Shown piece by piece: positions 6,775 to 15,298 of a DNA stretch of 64,000 nt (position 1 is its first letter; the number at the start of each line of letters is the position of its first letter). The position numbers were made by a program, and so were the translations under genes. The notes beneath the pieces were generated by a model. The model did not search any database. It was not told the origin of the DNA and saw only the letters and a program-made list of their open reading frames with translations. This DNA is from Entomomonas sp945283395 (lineage in GTDB: Bacteria > Pseudomonadota > Gammaproteobacteria > Pseudomonadales > Pseudomonadaceae), in the NCBI GenBank assembly GCA_946480835.1, contig CAMLLC010000002.1, positions 310,001-374,000 of the forward strand. The letters run 5' to 3'.

Positions 6775-7255
6775 CGTATCTGTAATCATTGGTATTGTTA
6801 TCGCTAATTACTCAGATCAGATCAGAACGAGTAAAGCGGGCTTAGAATTAATAGGTAGCGCTGAAGCATGCAGACGAGAGCCTTATTATTGCCCCGCTAA
6901 TGTATTAACAGTTGGCATTGGATCAACTGGTAAAGTAGAGAAGAAAGCCTACACAGATGAAGAAATAGCCCAAAGGTGGGTTAGTGATATAAAAACAGCC
7001 GAGACGTGTGTTAATCGTTTTGCTAATGGCTTTCACCTGCCGCAATCAGTATTTGATGCCGTAACGTCTATTACATTTAATGTAGGTTGCTCCAAGATGC
7101 GCACCTCTACAATGTACAGATACCTTGAAAGTGGCAGTTATGAAAAAGCCTGTAATGAATTTACACGGTGGAATAAAGCAGGCGGAGTAGTTTTAAAAGG
7201 ATTAGTTACAAGGCGTGAGAAAGAAAAAGCCTTATGCCTAAGTGGACTGCTTTAG
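6734..7255 (+). CDS. SAR endolysin, glycoside hydrolase family 24 lysozyme
   Basis: 173 residues. The N-terminal weakly hydrophobic segment (about 10-26) is a signal-anchor-release type. The lysozyme core shows Glu44 - 8 residues - Cys53 - 5 residues - Thr59, the E-C-T form of the T4-lysozyme triad known from phage 21 R (residue roles by family). It cleaves peptidoglycan after membrane depolarisation releases it. Further family motifs: FDAVTSITFNVGC, STMYRYL, FTRWNKAGGVVLKGLVTRREKE. Overlaps the holin gene. Confidence 0.93.
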   Translation: MKNLKKIATSTICSVSVIIGIVIANYSDQIRTSKAGLELIGSAEACRREPYYCPANVLTVGIGSTGKVEKKAYTDEEIAQRWVSDIKTAETCVNRFANGFHLPQSVFDAVTSITFNVGCSKMRTSTMYRYLESGSYEKACNEFTRWNKAGGVVLKGLVTRREKEKALCLSGLL

Positions 7256-7283
7256 CGCAATTAACGTGACCGTATTTTTACTA

Positions 7284-7307
7284 ACCGCTTTAATTGGCGG
7301 TTTTTTT
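7284..7307 (+). terminator. Intrinsic terminator after the endolysin gene
   Basis: ACCGC...GCGGT hairpin with a TTAATT-type loop and seven T. The TTATGCCTG that follows resembles the sequence after the terminator at 13125. Confidence 0.75.
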
Positions 7308-7313
7308 ATGCCT

Positions 7314-7432
7314 GTTCGTACGGGTTTTTCAAAGAGTTCTACAGATTGAAGTCAGAGAAATGGTAGTAATACCCTTTACTCTTTGGCTGCCAATTTCTGT
7401 ACGAACTGACTTCAATCTATAGAAAGGGTATT
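7314..7432 (+). ncRNA. C4-like antisense RNA and its target in the rha leader
   Basis: Structure read directly: an 8-bp perfect closing stem (GTTCGTAC 7314-7321 with GTACGAAC 7399-7406) enclosing a second stem (AGAAATGG at 7357 with CCAATTTCT at 7390-7398). The enclosed single-stranded parts carry two antisense blocks. AGATTGAAGTCA (7343-7354) is perfectly complementary to 7407-7418, and AATACCCTTT (7368-7377) is perfectly complementary to 7423-7432, which includes the AAAGGG ribosome site of rha. This repeats the C4 layout (structured RNA plus two downstream targets) with a different sequence. Processing and activity are inferred. Confidence 0.75.
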
Positions 7433-7434
7433 TT

Positions 7435-7941
7435 ATGACAAACTTAATTAAGTTCGATTTTGAACAAATGGTAGCCGCAAAAGATGGAAAACCAGTTACT
7501 ACCTCTTTAAAGGTTGCGGAGTATTTTGGTAAAACTCACTCAAAGGTTTTAAGAGCTATCAAGAAGCTTAAGTGTTCTAAAAAGTTTACTGAAGCCAATT
7601 TTGGCTTGAGTGATTATATAGATTCGACTGGACGCAAATTACCCATGTACATAATGAGTAAAGATGGGTTTATCTTTTTAGTTATGGGGTTTACTGGGGA
7701 AAAAGCCGCTCAAATTAAGGAGTCATATATTAATGCGTTTAACTGGATGTATGAGCAATTAACAAATATCAGCAACTCATACATGACTATGTTAAATAAA
7801 GCCATGCTTCAGTTCAAGCAAGAGCAAAGTATAGCTAGTTATGCTGGAAGAACATTAAGGCAGTGGCAGGAAAGCAAGCCTATGCTAGAGGGAAAGATTA
7901 ATGAAATTGCCTGTAAAGCACAACTAAAGCTAGAAATGTAG
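7435..7941 (+). CDS. Rha-family regulatory protein
   Basis: 168 residues. The N-terminal Rha (pRha) domain covers about residues 12-105: TSLKVAEYFGKTHSKVLRAIKKL, NFGLSDYIDSTGRKLPMYIMSKDGFIFLVMGFTGEKA, ESYINAFNWMYEQL. The C-terminal 45 residues (ASYAGRTLRQWQESKPML) are similar to the end of the KilA-N protein at 18515, suggesting a shared module. Rha proteins interfere with lysogeny control; this one is expected to act as an antirepressor. It sits inside the lysis cassette, under a C4-like leader. Confidence 0.85.
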   Translation: MTNLIKFDFEQMVAAKDGKPVTTSLKVAEYFGKTHSKVLRAIKKLKCSKKFTEANFGLSDYIDSTGRKLPMYIMSKDGFIFLVMGFTGEKAAQIKESYINAFNWMYEQLTNISNSYMTMLNKAMLQFKQEQSIASYAGRTLRQWQESKPMLEGKINEIACKAQLKLEM

Positions 7942-7942
7942 C

Positions 7943-8293
7943 ATGAATACCATTAATAAATACTTATCAATAGGCTTAACTGTAATAGCCGTAATCTTAC
8001 TAATCTACTGCTTATCCTTACGAAATAGCAGAGATAATGCAGTTAATAGGCTGGATAAGCTTAACGAGCAATTAAATACATTAACAGCTACCAATAAAGA
8101 TTTAAAAGTCACTATTAATTTATTAAAGATGGAAGCTGAGCAAAACAATAGATACATTGTAGACCTTGATAACAAGCGCAAAGAAAGCGAATTTAAGGCT
8201 AATGAGTTACTTAATAGGTTCAGGAATGATAAACGTACCAATCAAACTATTAATACTTGGGCTAATCAGTCTTTGCCTAATGGCTTGTACTAA
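7943..8293 (+). CDS. Rz-like inner-membrane spanin
   Basis: 116 residues: an N-terminal transmembrane segment (about 9-26) followed by a long periplasmic coiled coil (residues 30-100, rich in L, N, K, E). This is the layout of an i-spanin, which joins with the Rz1 lipoprotein to fuse inner and outer membranes at the end of lysis. It is one base downstream of rha, and Rz1 is nested in its 3' part in another frame, as in lambda. Confidence 0.85.
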   Translation: MNTINKYLSIGLTVIAVILLIYCLSLRNSRDNAVNRLDKLNEQLNTLTATNKDLKVTINLLKMEAEQNNRYIVDLDNKRKESEFKANELLNRFRNDKRTNQTINTWANQSLPNGLY

Positions 8294-8495
8294 AGACCGT
8301 ATAGTAACTGAGGTTAAGGTTATTAAAATTAATCCTCCAGTTATAACACAATGTCAAAGGCTATCTATACCAGGCTGCAAACCAGCTACAAATGGTGAGC
8401 TATACGAATGTACATTAACTATTCAAAAGAATCTTAATCTATGTGCTGATCAGGTAGATGCGCTGATCAAGTGGCATGATGGGCAAAGTAAATGA
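8226..8495 (+). CDS. Rz1-like outer-membrane spanin lipoprotein
   Basis: 89 residues, starting at the ATG at 8226 inside Rz, behind AGGTTCAGGA. The N-terminus KLLILGLISLCLMAC carries a lipobox (L18-M19-A20-C21), so Cys21 should be lipidated. The mature part contains three further cysteine-containing segments (ITQCQRL, IPGCKP, ELYECTL). Nested overlap with the i-spanin gene and lipoprotein nature identify it as the o-spanin partner. Confidence 0.85.
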   Translation: MINVPIKLLILGLISLCLMACTKDRIVTEVKVIKINPPVITQCQRLSIPGCKPATNGELYECTLTIQKNLNLCADQVDALIKWHDGQSK

Positions 8496-8545
8496 TCAAC
8501 TGTAACGGCTGTAGAAAGCGCCGAGAATGGGAAGTACAAGCTTAA
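8492..8545 (+). CDS. 17-residue CxxC micro-protein
   Basis: Coupled to Rz1 by an ATGA overlap. Sequence MINCNGCRKRREWEVQA. Short phage ORFs with a Cys-x-x-Cys followed by arginines are often found just after Rz1. This one is very short and may be the N-terminal remnant of such a gene. Confidence 0.4.
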   Translation: MINCNGCRKRREWEVQA

Positions 8546-8590
8546 TTACAATACCTTTAGTAAACGATAAAAAATATGGAGAAGAAAATA

Positions 8591-8818
8591 ATGTTTATTG
8601 GAAAGATAAGATTTAAAGATAAAGATGGTAATATTTATACCGCTAGTGTCTATTCATCAAATATAGATTGTACGACTCTTAACAACCAGTACCGTAGTGA
8701 AGAAATTGGTATGTATGACTATATTTTAGAAGATGGTACTAGCTTAAGTATAAATCATAAGGATGGCACAATAACAAATATGCACGGCGAAATATTAGAG
8801 CCAGTTGATTATATATGA
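8591..8818 (+). CDS. Hypothetical phage protein
   Basis: 75 residues, not recognised. The ATG at 8591 is preferred to the in-frame ATG at 8576 because GGAG lies 9 bases upstream of the former. The protein is mostly polar with short beta-strand-like repeats (KIRFKDKDGNIYTASVY; LEDGTSLSINHKDGTITN). It overlaps the small terminase start by 4 bases, so it is transcribed with the packaging genes. Confidence 0.6.
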   Translation: MFIGKIRFKDKDGNIYTASVYSSNIDCTTLNNQYRSEEIGMYDYILEDGTSLSINHKDGTITNMHGEILEPVDYI

Positions 8819-9189
8819 AAGAAGAAAAAAAAGTAGGCCGCCCTAGTAAGTTAGGTGAGTGCCTGGTTAAAGCCAAAGAATACTTAGAGGGTGGCTACGA
8901 ACAAGTAGGTGAGGTGATTCCTAATATAGCAGGATTGGCTTGTTATTTGTCTGTTAGCCGTTCAACTGTCTACGAGTACCAAAAGGAAAGTAAAGATTTT
9001 TCGGACATTTTAGAGGCAATCCTGTCACTACAAGAAAGCAAGTTATTAAATAGCGGTTTGTTAGGTAACTTTAACCCCACAATCACTAAGTTAATTTTAA
9101 CTAAACACGGTTACTCAGATAAACAAGAAGTAAGCGCCAATATAGTAACTGACCAAGTATCCAAATTAATGGATGATCTATCGGAATAA
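8815..9189 (+). CDS. Terminase small subunit
   Basis: 124 residues. GRPSKL at the N-terminus, a helix-turn-helix-like segment (IPNIAGLACYLSVSRSTVYEYQKESKDF, about 38-65), then LESKLLNSGLLGNFNPTITKLIL..HGYSDKQE, the layout of the GP3_package/P22 gp3-like small terminases. It recognises the pac/cos site and recruits the large subunit, encoded immediately downstream. Confidence 0.88.
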   Translation: MKEEKKVGRPSKLGECLVKAKEYLEGGYEQVGEVIPNIAGLACYLSVSRSTVYEYQKESKDFSDILEAILSLQESKLLNSGLLGNFNPTITKLILTKHGYSDKQEVSANIVTDQVSKLMDDLSE

Positions 9190-9193
9190 ATAA

Positions 9194-10687
9194 ATGCTAA
9201 CTACAGAGCATATCAAGAAATTAAAAGATAAGCTCTGGCGACTGAATCATCTGTACTACATCACCAACAAGGATGGTAAGCAGGTAAAGTTCAAGATGAC
9301 CCCTGAGCAGCTGGATTATTTCAAAAGGATGCACAATCGAAACATTATTTTGAAGTCGCGGCAACTCGGATTTACTACAGAAGAATGTATCATCCAGCTG
9401 GACGCAGCGTTATTTGAATCTTCAAAATGTGCTCTTATAGCACATACATTGCCAGATGCGAAAAGGCTCTTTAGAGAAAAGACTAAATACGCTTATGATC
9501 TATTGCCGGAGGAGTTAAAAGCTGCGAATCCTGTTACAAACGATTCGGCAGGTGAATTAGTTTTCAGTAAAGGCGGTTCGGTATCAATAGGTGTATCATT
9601 TCGAGGTGGAACGTTAAAAAGGCTACATGTTTCAGAGTTCGGGAAGATATGCGCTAGAAACCCAGAGAAAGCAAGAGAGATAGTGACAGGAGCATTAGAG
9701 GCTGTTTCATTAAATGGTACTGCTACATTAGAGTCAACAGCAGAGGGAAATAGTGGATACTTCTTTGATTATTGTTCAGATTCAGAAAAAAGACAGCTAC
9801 AAGGTAAACCATTAAGCAACCTTGACTTTAAATTCTTCTTTTATGCTTGGCATCAGAGCAAAGAATACGCTATAAAGCCAGTAGATAGCTTGCCTAAAAG
9901 GCTTTGCGATTACTTTGAAGAATTAGAGCTTAAACACGGTATAAAGACATCTTGTAAGCAGCGAGCATGGTATTACGCTAAGGAAAAGTCTTTAGGCGAG
10001 GATATGAAGAGGGAATACCCCTCTATTCCTAGTGAGGCATTCTCGCAATCTATAGAGGGAGCTTATTACTCTAAACAATTAACAAAGCTCTATACAGCAA
10101 AGCGAATTGGTGAGCTGCCTGATAATAGCCATCTACCTGTAATGACTGTATGGGATATAGGTGTAGGCGACTCAACGTCTATTTGGTTTATACGTAAAGT
10201 AGGTGAGGAATATCACGCGATTGACTATTACGAAAATAGCGGTGAGGGGCTAAGGCATTATCTAAAAGTATTAAAAGATAAAAAATACAACTATTCATCA
10301 CATTACGCTCCTCATGATATAGAAAATAGAGAGTTTGGCTCAGACGCTAAAAGCAGAAAGGAGCTAGCTAGAGCGGGCTACGAAATAGATGGAATTAAAT
10401 ACAGCTTAATGTTCGAGGTAGTACCAAAAGCAAGTATTTCGGATGGTATTGAGGCTGTTAGAGAGATGCTCCCTAAGTGCGCCTTTGACGAGGCAAAGTG
10501 CGAGCAAGGTATTAAATGCCTAGAGAACTATCGAAAAGAGTGGAATGATAAACTAGGCTGTTGGCGTGATAATCCATTGCATGACTGGTCATCGCATGGG
10601 GCTGATGCTTTTAGATATTTTGCTATCGCAATGACCAAAAAGAAACGCTCAATTTCAACCCAAACAATGCCGGGATTCGGATATTAA
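9194..10687 (+). CDS. Terminase large subunit
   Basis: 497 residues, normal size. The ATPase part begins with the Walker A-like KSRQLGFTT (residues 54-62) and has a HVSEFGK segment near 145-151 in the Walker B/catalytic-Glu position. The C-terminal RNase H-like nuclease shows VWDIGVGDSTSIWF (first acidic residue Asp321) and, near the end, HDWSSHGADAFRYFA. It drives ATP-dependent DNA packaging and headful or cos cleavage. It lies directly between small terminase and portal. Confidence 0.94.
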   Translation: MLTTEHIKKLKDKLWRLNHLYYITNKDGKQVKFKMTPEQLDYFKRMHNRNIILKSRQLGFTTEECIIQLDAALFESSKCALIAHTLPDAKRLFREKTKYAYDLLPEELKAANPVTNDSAGELVFSKGGSVSIGVSFRGGTLKRLHVSEFGKICARNPEKAREIVTGALEAVSLNGTATLESTAEGNSGYFFDYCSDSEKRQLQGKPLSNLDFKFFFYAWHQSKEYAIKPVDSLPKRLCDYFEELELKHGIKTSCKQRAWYYAKEKSLGEDMKREYPSIPSEAFSQSIEGAYYSKQLTKLYTAKRIGELPDNSHLPVMTVWDIGVGDSTSIWFIRKVGEEYHAIDYYENSGEGLRHYLKVLKDKKYNYSSHYAPHDIENREFGSDAKSRKELARAGYEIDGIKYSLMFEVVPKASISDGIEAVREMLPKCAFDEAKCEQGIKCLENYRKEWNDKLGCWRDNPLHDWSSHGADAFRYFAIAMTKKKRSISTQTMPGFGY

Positions 10688-10688
10688 T

Positions 10689-12020
10689 ATGCCAGTTACA
10701 ACACAGCATCCAGAGTACGCTAAAATGCTTCCTAAATGGAAGCTAATGCAAGATGTACTTAATGAACAAGTTAAAGAAAAAAGGGAAACATATCTTCCTA
10801 AGACGGCAGGTCAAAAAGCATTTGGTATTCCAGAGATATATGAGGCTTATTTAAACAGGGCGGACTTTCCATCTTTCACATCTGACAGCATTAGATCAAT
10901 GTCTGGCTTAGTATCAAGGTTGGATACAAATGTTGATTTGCCTAATAAGTTAAAAGAATTAAAGAATAATGCAACAGCTGATGGTTTTGGATTAAAACAG
11001 TTATTTAACAGGGTTATAGAAAACTCATTAGGTTATGGTCGCCAAGGGTTGCTGGTTGATGTTGATCATAAAGGTGACCCTTATATTGCATATTATGATA
11101 CTTTCTCGATTATTAATTGGAAATCTACTAACAATAATGGAAGAAAAGACTTAACTTTAGTTGTTTTAGTGGAACAATGGTTGAAAGATACTAATGATGA
11201 ATTTAGTCACGATACGGAAACAGTTTACAGAGTACTTGACTTAGATGAAGATGGTAAGTTTCGCGTAAGATTATTTAATGATGATGGTTCATTTAGGGAA
11301 GAAAAGACAGGTATTCTTAATAATATTGACTATATTCCATTTGTTTTTATTGGATCAACTGATACAAGTCCCGATATTGATTCAATCCCATTATGGACGA
11401 TGGCTAAATGTGCAGTAAAAAGTTACCAGATAAGTGCAGATTATTATCATGACTTACATTTGACTTGTCATCCTCAGGCTTGGGTAAGTGGCTTATCTGA
11501 TGGTCAGGATATAGAATACAGTGGTGCCAATATGATTTGGAAGATACCAATCGGTGGTGACTGCGGATATCTTGAAATATCGGGTAATGGTATTGAAAAG
11601 AACCGACAGGCTATGTTTGATTTAAAAAATACCGCAGTAGAAGCAGGGGCGAGAGTTATAGATATTGGTGTTGAGTCTGGTGAGGCAAGGCAGGCAAGAC
11701 AGAACGATCAATATGCCACGTTACATTCAGTAGTTGGAGTAGCGGCAATTGCCATTAATCAGGTGCTTAAATACATACTTGATATTATTGGCAATAAGGA
11801 AACTGAATCGGTTTTTGATGTAACAATTGACTTTGCTGCGGCTGGTGTTGACCCTACTATACTAACTAATCTCTTTAATGCAGTAATGGCCAATAAAGTT
11901 AGTATGAGTACATATTGGGAATATATAAGATCAGGCAAACTACCTACGCATGACTATATAGAAGAATCAAAATTACTTGCAGAACAACAAGATAATGAAG
12001 GCTTGTCTTTAGATGGATAA
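10689..12020 (+). CDS. Portal protein (DUF4055 family)
   Basis: 443 residues. The N-terminal HPEYAKMLPKWKLMQDVL, FPSFTSDSIRSMSGLVSR and the central GYGRQGLLVDV... and WVSGLSDGQDIEYSGANMIW segments fit the DUF4055 portal family common in Acinetobacter/Pseudomonas siphophages. It forms the dodecameric ring at the capsid vertex through which DNA passes. Located directly after the large terminase, overlapping the minor head gene by 8 bases. Confidence 0.85.
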   Translation: MPVTTQHPEYAKMLPKWKLMQDVLNEQVKEKRETYLPKTAGQKAFGIPEIYEAYLNRADFPSFTSDSIRSMSGLVSRLDTNVDLPNKLKELKNNATADGFGLKQLFNRVIENSLGYGRQGLLVDVDHKGDPYIAYYDTFSIINWKSTNNNGRKDLTLVVLVEQWLKDTNDEFSHDTETVYRVLDLDEDGKFRVRLFNDDGSFREEKTGILNNIDYIPFVFIGSTDTSPDIDSIPLWTMAKCAVKSYQISADYYHDLHLTCHPQAWVSGLSDGQDIEYSGANMIWKIPIGGDCGYLEISGNGIEKNRQAMFDLKNTAVEAGARVIDIGVESGEARQARQNDQYATLHSVVGVAAIAINQVLKYILDIIGNKETESVFDVTIDFAAAGVDPTILTNLFNAVMANKVSMSTYWEYIRSGKLPTHDYIEESKLLAEQQDNEGLSLDG

Positions 12021-13065
12021 ACAGCTTAGAGATAATGCTATTCGTCATGCTGTCTTATTGGAGCAATTAAAAGCTGGCGAATTAAAAAACCTCCAAGGAT
12101 ATTATAAACAATTAGACCAAATTATTCGGGAGTTATTAACTAGGCAAGAGCTGAAAGATTATTCTCCTAAGTCATATCAGCAATTTCTAAAAATAGCACA
12201 AAAAGAAATACAAGTTGTTTTAGAGGATATGGCTAAAGATATCAACAATAAACTAACAGATATTGTGTTATATGAGGCTGAATTTGAGCAAAAGACCTTA
12301 TCAAAAACTTTAGGGCAGGAATTTAAAGGTGTCACTAACGCAGCATTATTAGCTTCATTATCATTAGTGCCATTACAGGTTAGTGGGTTTAATGCAGGGA
12401 AAACAGTAAATGATATTATTAGTAGCATTCCTTATGAATCACAGCGATTAGTTAATGCCATCAAGGTTGGCGTAGTTCAAGGAAAAACTAATAGTGAAAT
12501 TATTCGTTTTATTAGAGGCACTAAGGCTAATCGATATACTGATGGCATACTTAATGTGGTAAGAAACAGTATTGATTCGTCAGTGAGGACATTAATTAGT
12601 CATACAGCAACAGTCGCGAAAGAAGAAGTATATAAAGCTAATGATGACATTATTGCAAGTGTTCAATGGATATCTACACTTGATAGAAGAACAACGGCCT
12701 CTTGTCGTTTTTTAGATGGAAAGATATTTAACCGAGGAGAAGGTCCTCGTCCGCCTATTCATTATAATTGTAGAAGTGTAATTATTGCAGTAACTAAGTT
12801 ATCCGCTAAGTTTAGTGAAGGTGCTACAAGAGCAAGCGAAACAGGGCAAGTATCAGCTGATTTAACTTATTATGAGTGGCTAGGACAGCAATCATCAGCA
12901 TTCCAAGATCAGGCATTAGGGCCAACAAGAGGAAAACTATTTCGTGATGGAGGATTATCTGCTGAACAATTTGCTGCACTACAGGTAGACAGAAACTTCA
13001 CACCTATCACCTTAGCGAGAATGAAAGAATTAGAGCCATTAGCTTTTGAAAGAGCGGGCTTATAA
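12013..13065 (+). CDS. Minor head protein (Mu F / SPP1 gp7-like)
   Basis: 350 residues. The diagnostic C-terminal stretch is present: VQWISTLDRRTTASCRFLDG near 215-235, then PRPPIHYNCRSVIIAV near 246-261, the cysteine-containing phage head morphogenesis motif. It binds portal and is packaged in small numbers. The last 80 residues (after position 270) extend beyond the core domain. Overlaps the portal gene. Confidence 0.85.
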   Translation: MDKQLRDNAIRHAVLLEQLKAGELKNLQGYYKQLDQIIRELLTRQELKDYSPKSYQQFLKIAQKEIQVVLEDMAKDINNKLTDIVLYEAEFEQKTLSKTLGQEFKGVTNAALLASLSLVPLQVSGFNAGKTVNDIISSIPYESQRLVNAIKVGVVQGKTNSEIIRFIRGTKANRYTDGILNVVRNSIDSSVRTLISHTATVAKEEVYKANDDIIASVQWISTLDRRTTASCRFLDGKIFNRGEGPRPPIHYNCRSVIIAVTKLSAKFSEGATRASETGQVSADLTYYEWLGQQSSAFQDQALGPTRGKLFRDGGLSAEQFAALQVDRNFTPITLARMKELEPLAFERAGL

Positions 13066-13124
13066 GTTAAGTCGCCCCCAGTATTGCTGTGAAGCAAAAC
13101 AAAAGGGCGCAGTTTATTATTTAC

Positions 13125-13146
13125 GCCCCTTAATTGGGGCTTTTTT
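13125..13146 (+). terminator. Intrinsic terminator (GCCCCTTAATTGGGGC module)
   Basis: Perfect GCCCC/GGGGC stem around TTAATT, followed by six T. An identical stem-loop recurs before the tape-measure gene (32392) and, inverted, at 37147. Confidence 0.85.
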
Positions 13147-13192
13147 ATGCCTGTGAGACAGGTGAATCAATTAAACCCAAGGGGATTTAACT

Positions 13193-13981
13193 ATGTGGAA
13201 ACATCATAAATATTTCTTAATGAGCGAAGCTAATAGCGAGGGTGGAGATGGCGGCGGCGGCTCTAGCGGCCCTATTGATCTCAACAACCCTGATGTAAAA
13301 GCAGCTATTGAGAAAATAGTAGATGAACAAGTAACAGGGCTCAAGAATAAGAATACTGAGCTTTTAGGAAAGGTACATGACTATAAAGAAAAGAATGGAG
13401 AACTTGAGCAGAAAATGGCTAGTTTGGACGGGCTTGATTTAGACGCTGTAAAAGGTTTGCTTCAAAAAGCTCAGCAAGATGAAGAAGCTAAACTCATTGC
13501 TCAAGGAAAAATAGATGAGGTTATTCAATCTCGTGTAGCAAATAGCACTGAAAGAATGAAAGCAGATTTTGAGAAAAAATATACTCAAATGCAAGAAGAA
13601 ACTGAAAAAAGTGTTGCAAGAGCAAATAACTTTAGAGGCAGGGTATTTTCATATGAAATCAATAAGATTGCTAATGAAGTGGGATTACTTCCACAAGCAA
13701 TAACAGATGCCATTTTAAGAAGTAAAGAACTATTTGATATTGATGATGAAGCCAATATTGTTGCTAAAGACACAGCCGGTTTTGATGAGAAAGGCAACAA
13801 GCTAACACCAAAAGCATGGCTTGAATCAATGAAGGATACAGCACCTCACTGGTTCCCTATACCTAAGGGGGCAGGAGCTACTGGTAGTGGTGGTGGAGGA
13901 TCGCCTGCGCCTAAGGCATGGGGAGACGCAAAAACAGCCGCTGACAAGGTGGCATTTATAAAGCATAAACAAAGAGGTTAA
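13193..13981 (+). CDS. Capsid scaffolding protein
   Basis: 262 residues; strong AAGGGGA ribosome site. Glycine-rich N-terminus (GGDGGGGSSG), then a highly charged coiled-coil body (about 40-150) and a Gly/Pro-rich linker before a basic C-terminal helix (DKVAFIKHKQRG) that would bind the coat protein. Composition and position just before the major capsid gene are typical of scaffolds. No protease domain is visible. Confidence 0.8.
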   Translation: MWKHHKYFLMSEANSEGGDGGGGSSGPIDLNNPDVKAAIEKIVDEQVTGLKNKNTELLGKVHDYKEKNGELEQKMASLDGLDLDAVKGLLQKAQQDEEAKLIAQGKIDEVIQSRVANSTERMKADFEKKYTQMQEETEKSVARANNFRGRVFSYEINKIANEVGLLPQAITDAILRSKELFDIDDEANIVAKDTAGFDEKGNKLTPKAWLESMKDTAPHWFPIPKGAGATGSGGGGSPAPKAWGDAKTAADKVAFIKHKQRG

Positions 13982-13984
13982 TTT

Positions 13985-14944
13985 ATGTCACTGAATAACA
14001 TGCAAGTATTTAATGACTTTTTATACACTACCGTTACCGAAACCATTAGGCAACAAATAGGATTATTTAATGACGCATCATCAAATGCATTACAGCTAAG
14101 AACTGCTAGTAATGTAGGCGATACTGCTCATGAAATTACTTATAAACTTATTCAAGGCATGATGCGTAGACGTGATGCTTATGGTAGCGGTCCTATTTCG
14201 CATACAACACTACAGCAAATGGATCATGTGGCTATCAAAATTGCTGGTGGTACAGCACCTATTGATTTTGAACCACAGCAATTCTCATGGATTCAGCTAA
14301 ACCCTGAGGAAGCTGGAGTAGTAATAGGCGAACAGCTTGCTGCTGGCATTTTGGCTGATGAGTTAAATACATCTATTTTGGGATTAGTAACAGCTACTAA
14401 TGCTAATACTGGTGTTGTCTATGATGGTACATCATCCACACTTACTCTTAATGCATTAAATAAAGGTGCATCTAAATTTGGTGATAGATCAGGTGATCTT
14501 TTAGTCTGGATTATGCACTCAACACCAGCGCATGACCTATATGATGTTGCATTAACTAATGCTAATAGACTATTCCAGTTTGGCACAGTTAGAGTACTGG
14601 AAGATGGCTTAGGGCGTCGTTTTGTTGTTACAGACTCACCTGCGCTTATTAATATTGGTACTGATCCAGAACCAAATACCTACAATACGTTAGGTCTTGT
14701 TTCGGGTGCAGCTATTGCCGAAGATAATGGCGATTATTATGCTACTTTGCAGGAGCAGACAGGGGGTGAGAACATACAGCGCACTTTCCAAGCAGAATAT
14801 ACCTTTAACTTAAAGCTAAAAGGTTATAGCTGGGCAACAAGCGTTAAGTCTCCAAACAATGCTGCCATAGGTTCAGCTGCAAACTGGACAAAAATTGCAT
14901 CAGACAATAAAGACACTGCAGGTGTTTTGGTTAAAAGTAAATAA
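13985..14944 (+). CDS. Major capsid protein
   Basis: 319 residues, following the scaffold gene by 3 bases. N-terminal MQVFNDFLYTTVTETIRQQIGLFNDASSNALQL and the central region with QFSWIQLNPEEAGVVIGEQLAAGIL fit the major coat proteins of this siphophage group (HK97 fold assumed). It ends with a strong terminator, as is usual for the most highly expressed head gene. Confidence 0.85.
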   Translation: MSLNNMQVFNDFLYTTVTETIRQQIGLFNDASSNALQLRTASNVGDTAHEITYKLIQGMMRRRDAYGSGPISHTTLQQMDHVAIKIAGGTAPIDFEPQQFSWIQLNPEEAGVVIGEQLAAGILADELNTSILGLVTATNANTGVVYDGTSSTLTLNALNKGASKFGDRSGDLLVWIMHSTPAHDLYDVALTNANRLFQFGTVRVLEDGLGRRFVVTDSPALINIGTDPEPNTYNTLGLVSGAAIAEDNGDYYATLQEQTGGENIQRTFQAEYTFNLKLKGYSWATSVKSPNNAAIGSAANWTKIASDNKDTAGVLVKSK

Positions 14945-14947
14945 TGA

Positions 14948-14976
14948 AAGCCACTTAAATGTGGCTTCTTTTTTTT
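14948..14976 (+). terminator. Intrinsic terminator after the major capsid gene
   Basis: AAGCCAC...GTGGCTT hairpin with a T-rich tail, immediately after the capsid stop codon and before the Shine-Dalgarno of the next gene. Confidence 0.85.
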
Positions 14977-14986
14977 GGAGAAGGTC

Positions 14987-15298
14987 ATGCATATAGTTTA
15001 CACAAACAGAATAACTGGATTTGATAATGATAAGACTTATCGTAATCCAGCTTATTTTGATAAGCCAGAAAAAGCAGCTAAAGTTACTATTGAGGGTAAT
15101 TATCCTAAGATTGAAGAAGCCTACAAAGAAGCTAAATTTGCGGTTGAAGTAATCAACCAAAAAACGCAAGAAGAAGCTACCGATTTAACCAAGTTAAGCA
15201 TTGATGAACTAAAGAAACGTTTAGCTGATGTTGGTATTGCTTTTGAAGATAATGCTAAGAAAGCTGATCTCATTAAGCTCTTACAAGGTAAGACCTAA
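14987..15298 (+). CDS. Small head-associated protein with HeH/LEM-type domain
   Basis: 103 residues. The ATG at 14987 is chosen because GGAGAAGG lies just upstream; the in-frame TTG at 14975 overlaps that site. The C-terminal 32 residues (LSIDELKKRLADVGIAFEDNAKKADLIKLLQ) form a helix-extended-helix (HeH/LEM) motif, often found in small phage head-neck proteins. The N-terminal half is unassigned. Confidence 0.75.
   Translation: MHIVYTNRITGFDNDKTYRNPAYFDKPEKAAKVTIEGNYPKIEEAYKEAKFAVEVINQKTQEEATDLTKLSIDELKKRLADVGIAFEDNAKKADLIKLLQGKT

Noticed and set aside
8005..8241. 78-residue minus-strand frame opposite Rz
   Set aside because: Leu/Ser-rich shadow of the coiled-coil codons, without a ribosome site or neighbours on that strand.
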